This document shows positions 55,296 through 64,000 of a DNA stretch of 64,000 nt, piece by piece (the first letter of the stretch is position 1; each line of letters opens with the position of its first letter). Origin of the DNA: Solen grandis (taxonomy: Eukaryota; Mollusca; Bivalvia; Adapedonta; Solenidae). The position numbers and the translations under genes are program-made. The stretch is from contig CM037785.1 in assembly GCA_021229015.1 (NCBI GenBank), positions 1,982,964 to 2,046,963 on the forward strand. Direction: 5' to 3'. A model generated the notes under the pieces. That model worked only from the letters and a program-made list of their open reading frames with translations, was not told the origin of the DNA and made no database searches.

Positions 55296-56983
55296 ACATA
55301 TTGAAAAAGCAAAAGAATCATTTATTTAATTCCTATGATTTATTCTTATTGGTTTATGATAAAAATTAATTACTTAAATCAATTTGGGGGAAAAAATTAA
55401 GTGTCGGAGAGCTCGTCACGTATTCAGTTGCCAAATCTGAAATCGTTTGTCTGGTTTTCTCCCATAAAGAAGACCACAAGAGAACTCCAAAACCTATGCA
55501 GCATCAATGAGAAATATTTTATGAGCGATATCACTCCCTGTCCAATCATTTTAAAGGAATACACTTTAATATAAAACATTGTTATAACAATCATTGTAAA
55601 GGAACACACTTACATCTAAAATGTTGTTATAAAAATTATACAATATGGAAATACTTAGCATAAAAATGTTATCATAAAATGTATTAATGTCTGTCATAAA
55701 TCTAAAATCTAAACTGATATCATACAATAAATGATAAGTCAGCAAAAATCTTCTAAATTGCATGTCAGTATATCTATGGATTTAGTGTTCTGCTGCCGTT
55801 GAAAATTTACATACATTATAAGTCTATTCAGAAAAGTGCCACCTCTCGAGACTCCAGTATCTAATGAATGGCTCAGCATTGGGGCAGTAGACAGAATGGT
55901 ATCAACACAATAGACAAAATGTTATACCATATTTTCCTGTATAAATGCTCCCAGTGGCTTAACAGTTTTCATTAAAATAAAAAATCTAAAAAAGTATCAG
56001 ATACTCTGTAAGGGACCCTTTTTCCCTTTTCATTAGTTACTTACATCTATTTTATGACTGTGTTTATTAATAGTTTGAATAAATGTACTAGAATTACATG
56101 ATTTATGCAATGAAGATCCATTACAATGCTATTTTGGAGGTTTAAACTTAGTAAGCGCGTTATATTGGATCTTGTTATAATAACATGACAAAATTAACAA
56201 ATTATGACTTATTATCATGGCATATATCATGTTATATCAATATTTGTATGATAGTGATTGTTTTGTAACAAATCTACTCTCTATCTTCATTATTTTTAAG
56301 ACCTAATGAGAGGGGAGGGGGGCACGAAAAATTAGAAGGGGCGTTTAATATGGATAATATGGTATTTGATATCGGGCCTTTAGACTGTATAGGATGAGTC
56401 AGCAGCGGTCTTTCTCTGCCAAAATAGTCCCTACTGCAGAACATAAATATCTCTGATGAGACAAACAACATTTGGGTGTTCAGGAAATTGTCTGTCCCAC
56501 TGCAATACAAACAAAATCTGATGAGGCTTTCTGAGGAGAATATTTATTTTATCCTGGTCTGCAGAACATCCAAATCCTTTTTGATGATTCAACAAAATAT
56601 TTGTTTTTCTCTTGCATTTAGGGGAATCAGTTTCATTTTAAATTACTTTCTGAAATAGCCATTACTGGGAAAGTTATTTTTTGTTTTTTAGCTCGGAGGA
56701 ACATTAATTTCTCATTCAATTTGAGATTAAAATATTGTTCAACATGTCATTTTTTTATGTAGGTTTTGTTCAATACCATACGGTTTGCGTCAAAAAGAAA
56801 AATTGCTTCTGTTAAAATTAAAATATCGGATACAATTAAAGAAAAGTAAATGAATTTGAAGCTCAATGCCAAGTTTCAACCCATGAACTTGAACCTGGAA
56901 CCCAAAACTTTCACTTAAATACAAACTTTATAAACTCTATTGACCAATTATGTGCCGGAGTGGTAAGAGTGTATGTGATTTTT

Positions 56984-57110
56984 ACAGAACAGAACAGAAC
57001 GGAACATATTTTATTTTCAGACTTGTACAATGTACATCGTCAACACAAAAACATATACATAGCATTATACAATGTCAGTGATACACAATAAAAGTTTCCC
57101 ATGACTATAT
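56984..57110 (-). repeat. LINE 3'-end fragment with CTGTT tail
   Basis: Plus strand AGAACAGAACAGAACGGAAC then ATATTTTATTTTCAGACTTG, i.e. on minus a LINE 3' end closing in TTCTGTTCTGT repeats, a form I associate with mollusc I/Nimb-like LINEs. Confidence 0.5.
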
Positions 57111-57532
57111 TGAATGGTAGTTGTTTTGACTAACAATTTCGAAGAAAAAAGAGAAGAAAAAGTAATAGGTATTAACATTAACGTATAATGCAATATTATC
57201 ATTTAATTTGAATAATTTCATATATACCTATTTCACAGGAATTAGAAACAAAGAAATGTTTTCACAGTATCTCCCTTGCTTGGTAGTTCTAGGAAGAGCA
57301 ACTGATATTTATCTCCCTTGCTTTGTAATTCTAGGAAAAGTAATTTCTATAATATAATTCACTTGGTAGTTTTAGAAGAATTACCATAGTTTTCATTTTT
57401 GCTTGGTAGTTCTAGGAAATACATCTAGGGCTGACAGGTCTGGTGTCAGGACAATGTGATTGAGTGTTGTTATGGTCTGAATATAGTCTAAATATGTGGT
57501 ATTGTACCTCTATATCAGCCATTTAATAATAT

Positions 57533-58108
57533 GTTTTTTTGTGGGGTTAACCTTTCAGCCATTTGGAGACTATATCTACTTGAGATAGATATAGAGCTGC
57601 CAAACTACAGTATCACGCCATAGACATGTGGCATGATACCACACCCAGTCACACTACAATATCATGCCACAGACACGTGGCATGATACCACACCCAGTCA
57701 CACCACAGTATCATGCCACAGACATGTGGCATGATACCACACCCAGTCACACTACAGTATCACACCATAGACATGTGGCATGATACCACACCCAGTCACA
57801 CTACAGTATCACGCCATAGACATGTGGCATGATACCACACCAATCACACTACAGTATCACACCATAGACATGTGGCATGATACCACACCCAGTTACACTA
57901 CAGTATCACGCCATAGACATGTGGCATGATACCACACCCAATCACATCCTGACACAAGACTGACCAATCCTAGAACTACCCTTATATGCTGAGCGCCAAA
58001 CAAGGGATACCAGTATCATTTTTTAAGACTTTAGTTTGTTGCGGCCAGGGATCAAACCAACAACATCCTGCTCCAGAGGCGGATGCTCTAATCACTTGGT
58101 CACAGGGG
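57533..58108 (-). mobile_element. SINE family 1 copy with seven internal 49-bp units
   Basis: Tail and body as in 13884-14178, and B box (GGGATCAAACCAACAACATC on plus) and head (AATCACTTGGTCACAGGGG) at the right. The segment ACTACAGTATCACGCCATAG, then ACATGTGGCATGATACCACA, is repeated every 49 bp (57604, 57653, 57702, 57751, 57800, about 57848 and 57897), where other copies have it once. Confidence 0.85.
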
Positions 58109-60319
58109 AAAATATTATAATAATTACAGATGCAATAAAGTCACCAAATGACTGAACTTTTGTCAATGGGATCACAACACAAAGCAAGCACCTGTTTTTA
58201 ATTAAAGTAAAATGCACACACATGACTTTGTGCTAACTGATAATCCTCAAGTGCAACATGACATGTATGCATCTGCGCAAGGCACATGTATCTAGGTCAG
58301 CTCCAATTATTTCTTCAACCAACCAATTATAAATGCCAGTTCCTTCGTTTGCATATCTCTCATTGCATCCTATTAACCCAACAAGGCCTCAAATGATTGC
58401 TTTATATTAAATTTGCAAATAACGGCAGCAAGGAAGTACTTGGACCATATCTTTATGAAATAGGGCCAGTAGATCTCGTCTGATATCAACTCAAATGTGT
58501 TGGATAAAGCTAAAGGTCTAAGAGGCTAGGATGATTATTCCCTCAGACCACCATGTGTAATCATATATATATATATGGTATACGCCCAACCACAGCGCAG
58601 ATCCTTATATGCCATTAATTACCTACTGATGGAATCAGTAGCGATATATGCAAAGATAGGGCATGAAGTAAGATTTAAAAGGGTCTTTGATGCCAGACAT
58701 GCTTTTAATTACAATCATTTTTGATAAATCTCTAGAATTAAGAAGTCAGAAAATAAATATCACAGTATACTTGTCTTATGTGGCCAGTCATGGGGAAGAG
58801 AGGGTGCCTGCTTATCCCAGGTGGGGGTTAAATGGAGCTTAAGTGTTTTTGAATGTCTTTTCATGAATCTTTTAACTTATTGCATAAAAGAGTTGCTAAG
58901 TACAGTTGGTTGCTATAGTTTTACAGTATTAAGAATGGAACTGGCTACATACATTTAGGGATTATGTAATGTCAGTTTGTATGCCTATGTTCTAATAAGG
59001 CAAATAGAGACCATGTTCCCAAGTCGCTTCATGAAAAAAACCCATCATGTCACATAATTTCATGAAAATTCTCAGTTTGAGGGCAAAAATAAAACTGTCA
59101 TATTCTTATTCAAAACTTTGAAGCTTCAAAGAAGTTAAAACCTTCAAGGTATTAAGGTTGAAAAAATATTGACTGAGATAATCAAAATTCTGATCTAAGA
59201 GGAATCTCAAGTTTAGAATTTGTGTAAATAAAAAAAAAATTGAAACCAATCTAATCATGATGGTTTCATTGCTTTCTCAGCTGAACAATTCAAAGATCAT
59301 GGTAAACACTTCAGCCCACCTGGAAATCCAGGTTGTAAGCATGAGAGAGAAAGGCAAACACATTGGGTTTCTGGAGCCATCTGGCAAAATAATAAAATGA
59401 TCCTTCAACAATATTTTAAATGGCTCATCAATCACAGAAGATGCCAAATGGTAAAGAAATAACTGTTAAGTGGAAGTGTTGAGCAAAGAAGGAAACATTT
59501 AGAAACTGAGAGCTGAAAACTCTTCATTACATAATTCAAGCATGTTTTCAATGGTAAGCCAAGTGTTTCCTCTAAGAGCTGGAAGAATAAGGATTTCTTT
59601 GAATTATTAATATTTATTGGTAAAAAATATAATAAGCTGAAGTGTAAAAATCAAGATGTACACTAGAAATTCAATTATAGAAAATTAAGAGCTCTTTAAT
59701 CATTGAAGGTAATAATAGTCTAATCATAAGCTTAGTTGTGAGTTTAGTTCAATTTGCATCATACAACTGTGAAGCTGATATGAAAATTAAATAAGATTCC
59801 TGTGTAAAAGATAAAGCTTTTCCTGCCAAATTTTCTTGGCAGATAATGCCTGTGCTGATAAGTTCACTTAATTGTTTAGTACTATGATTTTATAATCTAT
59901 AATATTAATTCCATGAAACACTGGTTCACTTTGAAGAACAAGTCTTGTATAATATTGATGTAATAAACTAATGATTGCATGGTCTTTGATTACATTTATC
60001 TGAATTTACTGAGTGGACCAATTTGTACAATATCGGAACTGACTTTGAAGAAATTGAAATGGAAATCTATAATGCACATCATTACAGATGCTTTAAACTG
60101 TTACCATACCAGTAGAGAAACTGTTGAAGTTGACACTTGTTATTACACTTTTCTGTGAGAATTTTCCTATAAACAATTATTGAAAATGAATTGAACAATA
60201 TTGAGAAATAAATATATCAGCATCACAAGAGTGAAGACAATAGGTCAGAACACACACACACAAAATGCCATCTTATATATACATATACATGACATATTAT
60301 GTAACATTTGATGTTATTA

Positions 60320-61207
60320 TACCCCTGCCATGAAATGACAGCGGGCATATAGTGTTACACCTGCCCATGTGTGTGTGTGTGAATTTGTGTCCCAGCTATA
60401 ACTTTGTTATGTATGGTCGCTTTTTAAAATTACTTGGCACAAAGGATCCTTAGGACAAGGTGATGTGTTGCGAACAAAAACCAGGTCGCTAGCTTGAAGG
60501 TCAAGGTCACAGCACTCAGTTGACCTTAAAATCTTGTCCCAGCTGTAATTTTGGTCTTGATTGATTGTTTTTAAAATAACTTGGCACAAGTGATCCTTAG
60601 GACAAGATGATGTGTTGCAAATAAGAACCAGGTCACTAGCTTGTAAGTCAAGGTCACAGCACTTGGTTGACCTTAAAATCATGTTCCGGCTTTAACTTTG
60701 TTGTGATGGTTGTATTTTGAAACAACTTAGCACAAGTGATCCTGAGGACAAAACAATGTGTTGCAAACAAGAACAAGGTCCCTAGCTTGAAGTCAAAGGT
60801 CACAGCACTTGGTTGACCTTAAAATGGTGTTCCAGTTTTAACTTTGTTGTGACTGGTTGTGTTTTGAAATAACTTGGCTTAAACAAGAACCAAGTTGCTA
60901 GCTTCAAAGTCAAGGTCACAGCAGTTGAGTGTGAAATTTGTGAAAGCTGTTTAGATGCATCTTTTATGTGTATAGTCATGTTTTGAAATAACTTGGCACA
61001 AGGGATCCTTAGGATAAAACAAAAGGTCGCAAAACAAGTATTGAAGGTGAAAGTCACATCACTTGGTTTAGGTCAGGGTCACAGCACTCATTTGATCTTA
61101 AAGTTATCCTTTATGTTTCCAATTTTTCATCATATTCACTGACAAAAATGTCATCTAATAAACCAAATGGTGGGGGCATCCGTGTCCTATGGACACATTG
61201 CTAGTTC
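60320..61207 (+). mobile_element. Non-autonomous element with tandem core (ACCCCTGCCA ... GGACACATTGCTAG)
   Basis: Starts TATACCCCTGCCATGAAATG and ends GGGGGCATCCGTGTCCTATG then GACACATTGCTAGTT. The interior holds about five diverged units of about 130 bp (AACTTGGCACAAGTGATCCT, AAGGTCACAGCACTTGGTTG). Same design as the GCTCACCTGAG elements but with different ends. Confidence 0.6.
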
Positions 61208-61734
61208 TCTATGCAATGTAAAGGTATTTTCATAGGTTTTAATTGGCCAAGATGGGGAATAACCTAGGCAACCAGCAACAATGCAGACCACTTTTCAGTT
61301 TTATACTGTCAGCTTTTCATCAGTAACAAAATAGAAATATTCATTTCACTGTACTGGGCTTTTATTCCACTGGAACATTTGTTTTTCTTCTGAGAAGAAG
61401 TGCCAGTATTTCATAGATTCATGCAACAATGTCTGATTTAAAGTATAATCACACAAAATTTGGGTAAATTTCTATTCTTTTTATTAAATTTTCAAGAATG
61501 TGAGTGTAGCAAAAATAAACACTTGGTGAAATAAAGGGTATGTTATGTACAGTACTGTAAAACCTGCTTAGACGGAGACTTGCAATTGCTTTCAGTCTGA
61601 TCTGGCTTTTCATCGGTTGAGGTTGGTGTAAAATGGAATGATACATGTAGTTCTTTTTCAGGTTTCTAATTGTACATATTTAAACAAAATGCTAAAATAA
61701 CCAACTTTACTTTTTTTTTTTTTTTCCCAAACAG

Positions 61735-61938
61735 CGAAAGATGACAAGGACTATCTGGAAATATTCTGTGGAGATGAGATGAAGCGTCACCTTGGTTACC
61801 CAGTTGACGATGCTGAGAGCCGGACCATAGATGACAAGAAGAATAAAGAGAACAATGACCCAGTACCAGACCAAGATTGGGGCAATGGGCAATTCAATGC
61901 AACAGGGGAGAGCACTCCACATGTGGTGTCAGATATGG
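61735..61938 (+). CDS. Exon 3 seen of the membrane lectin: acidic juxtamembrane linker
   Basis: Long T run then CCCAAACAG before 61735, donor ATGG/GTAAAG at 61939. 204 nt, phase 1 in and out. It encodes 68 residues, rich in Asp, Asn, Glu and Lys: KDDKDYLEIFCGDEMKRHLG, then RTIDDKKNKENNDPVPDQDW and an FNATGES segment with a possible N-glycosylation site. There is no domain beyond a possible small EIFCG-containing start. It likely forms a flexible stalk before the membrane helix in the next exon. Confidence 0.75.
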
Positions 61939-62127
61939 GTAAAGAGTTATGGAACTTGAAAAAATAAATAAATAAATAAAATTAAGAGCTTGGTGCAACT
62001 ATGATATTAATATGATAAGAAGCAGTTACATACAAAAGTTTTGCATGAAGATTTCAAATGAAAAAAAAATGAAAATAAGTAAATAAAATGTTTCTGTCTG
62101 TAAGGGAGATCGAATGCTGCTGTAATA

Positions 62128-62376
62128 TTAACCCTTTCCCTCATAGAGGAAACCATGAAAAGACCTATGTGAACAGCATAAAACCAGATCCCAGATCAGC
62201 CTGCGAGTAACTCGCAGGCTGATCAGGTTTTATGCTGTTCACTGCTCCTCAGTGGTCTGGAAATGAGGATTTTGTAATTAAATTTGGTATGGTTTAACTG
62301 TGGTTTTCTGCAGATCAGGCTTTATGTGGTACCTACTGAGTGCGTCAAAATGAGTCTATATGAGGGAAAGGGATAA
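62128..62376. mobile_element. piggyBac-like MITE-1, full copy
   Basis: TTAA-CCCTTTCCCTCATAGAGG, palindrome AGCCTGCGAGTAACTCGCAG, right end TATGAGGGAAAGGG followed by ATAA (TTAA mutated). Confidence 0.86.
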
Positions 62377-62534
62377 ACTGTTTTGAATAGAAACTTATGA
62401 AAGTTGCTATCCATAAGTCTAACACAGCTATATTAGATTATGTGTCATAATGATCTACTCTGTAATGTGATTCAAACCATGGACACCAAACCTTTTATTT
62501 GTTTGATGTTGAAATATGTTAAAATGACGTCAAC

Positions 62535-62788
62535 TTAAACCCTTTATTTCATATAGAAGTGTTTTTATGCCTTAGCAAACACAGCAGAAACAGATGATTA
62601 GGACAGCTCCTTCCAGAAGCTGTCTGATCAGGGTCTCCTCTGTTTGCTCATACACTTTTGTAGCTCAGATTCTGTACAGTCTGCATGACAAAGAAAAATT
62701 CATTGTTTTATATACCATTCGAGTTCAGTGAATTGATATTCATTGAGTCATAAATTTGTACATGAATATTCATGAGGTATAGGGTTAA
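62535..62788. repeat. MITE-2 family, longest copy
   Basis: AACCCTTTATTTCATATAG at left, CAGCTCCTTCCAGAAGCTGT hairpin, GTACAGTCTGCATGACAAAG, and ACATGAATATTCATGAGGTA then AGGGTTAAC at right. Fragments of it lie near 30252, 32520, 36340, 44160 and 52490. Confidence 0.65.
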
Positions 62789-63342
62789 CATGGTATCTAG
62801 GTTTTGATCCAGATGTCAGTAATGTAATAGATCAGCACTTTATACTGTCCTTGAATTTACCACTTTTCTCCTCGAGTAAGCATTCTCTGCAGGCTTCTGG
62901 AAATATTGGTACTGATAATTTTGCTAACTGCATCAACTTTATAATATGCCTATGAATCAAACAGGATTTTTTTTATCCCAGAGATGCTCGGTCAGCAGTC
63001 TTCTGCATGAAACAGATCATTGCAAAATGCCTGAATGAAAAAAAAAAAAAGCAATACTGTTTGATATTTGAACCTGACTGTGAAATCTTCTGGGGGTTAC
63101 CAGGCCAATTGTTAGAATATTGATGGGGCTGGTATTGGCAAATTCTCTAGAAAAAGGCATTAATTTTAGGAAATATTTTCTAAAGAAAGAACTATGTTCA
63201 ATGATTGATCCCTTCCTTTTAATACCGCTTTGATACAGTAGAAAATTAAGAGTTCTGAAAATTTCATAATCATCTTTTAAAAGTTAAAATCCTTTTTTAA
63301 CTAATGTGCTTTAAATCTGTTTGATTTCTATTGTAATTTCAG

Positions 63343-63424
63343 TGGCACTGATTGTTGGTGTGGCTGTTGCCTTGGCGCTAATCATAATCATTGGGCTGAT
63401 TGGAATCATCATACTCTGTGTCAG
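63343..63424 (+). CDS. Exon 4 seen of the membrane lectin: transmembrane helix
   Basis: Acceptor TCTATTGTAATTTCAG before 63343 and a perfect donor CAG/GTAAGT at 63425. Entered in phase 1 and left in phase 2. It encodes 27 residues, an unbroken run of Val, Ala, Leu, Ile and Gly (VALIVGVAVALALIIIIG...) ending CVR, clearly a single membrane-spanning helix. With the preceding exons this makes a type I receptor-like protein: lectin, CUB-like, acidic stalk, helix. The cytoplasmic part must lie to the right of the window. Confidence 0.85.
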
Positions 63425-64000
63425 GTAAGTGCTTGATTTCACTATTACACATTGACAGGCATAACATGAGCAAATGAAATACCAAAAATACAGTGAAATT
63501 GAATGATTATAGGACAGATGGTGTGAAAAAATTAAGAGCAGCTTTCCTCTTGGGCATGTAACTCTGCCAATCTATTTTATTTTTGTATAACTCAGTGTAG
63601 TTCATCCACACTGGGACTGCAAATATACATGGAATCTGGCATGCTGTTTATAAAATTGCTCTTTCGCAAATATACTTTTGATATTAAAATCGTGGAATGG
63701 CAAAGTAATAATTGCATTTTGAATTTCTGTAATTGCTGTTTATAATAACAAAACCACGGACAGTAATTACTAATGTCATCTCTTTTCATCATACCAGTAT
63801 TTTTATGAATTTGAGTCATCCTTAATACCAGAATTTTTTTCCAAATACTTACTCACAGTCAAAGTCCAAGACTTGTATATTTTAGCTATCCCTTCCATTA
63901 AAACCATGTTTTCATTCACAAATGTGATCATATTTTTTTTAACAAACTTAAGCATTAAGAAAAATTGCAGGTTCCATGAGAGATATAATAAGAAAACTAT
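63425..64000 (+). other. Start of the next intron
   Basis: AT-rich. No further exon is recognised before the window ends. Confidence 0.6.

Larger units (their letters stand above)
52359..61734 (+). other. Phase-1 intron of the membrane lectin gene
   Basis: 9.4 kb, GTATGT to a long T run and CCCAAACAG. It contains a MITE-2 fragment (about 52490-52640), SINE remnants, a LINE tail and an element with tandem repeats (60320-61207). Unannotated stretches (52660-53800, 55300-56980, 58110-60320) show nothing I can name. Confidence 0.8.

Noticed and set aside
56440..56540. Hammerhead ribozyme (CTGATGAG core at two places)
   Set aside because: The second conserved core half (CGAAA) and closing stems are not found at the right distance.

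Overview
The window is eukaryotic and looks like a bivalve mollusc genome. It is AT-rich and repeat-dense, has GT-AG introns of 1 to 9 kb, carries tRNA-derived SINEs with A and B boxes, short hairpin MITEs, and elements whose ends carry GCTCACCTGAG, which I associate with bivalve repeats. The taxonomic call is inference; no rRNA or mitochondrial marker is present. There is one 100-N assembly gap (26201-26300).

Left part (1-6811): a structurally complete tyrosine-recombinase retrotransposon of the Ngaro type sits inside a satellite array. Its layout is A1 - gag - RT/RNase H - tyrosine recombinase - B1 - A2 - B2, the split-direct-repeat plan. Gag and Pol share a frame and are separated by a single TGA in a TGA-CTA context. 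Pol and the recombinase overlap in the -1 frame, with a correctly phased CCCAAAT heptamer in the overlap. Downstream lie four stem-loops with varying stems and a conserved apex. Both ORF junctions therefore look like recoding sites.

6812-21830 is satellite and repeat territory. A first array (about 190-bp period, each unit with an imperfect TGAGGTTCAGCC dyad) runs to 11627. Then come a broken PIF/Harbinger transposase remnant, an inverted-repeat element, a 17-bp minisatellite interrupted by a SINE, one unrecognised 101-codon ORF, a long element with internal tandem repeats, and a second dyad-bearing array with units of about 545 bp (three dyads each). 22390-24980 holds simple repeats, a 38-bp perfect palindrome and a decayed non-LTR retrotransposon on the minus strand.

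26301-43246 is non-coding as far as I can see apart from weak minus-strand exon candidates. It carries SINEs, piggyBac-like TTAA MITEs, and 34-bp and 32-bp minisatellites.

43247-63424 contains the one convincing host gene, on the plus strand: four exons of a membrane protein (SUEL-type galactose-binding lectin domain, CUB-like domain, acidic juxtamembrane linker, transmembrane helix). The first three exons are symmetric (phase 1-1). The signal-peptide exon and the cytoplasmic exons are not seen here. Its introns are filled with the same MITE and SINE families as the rest of the window.
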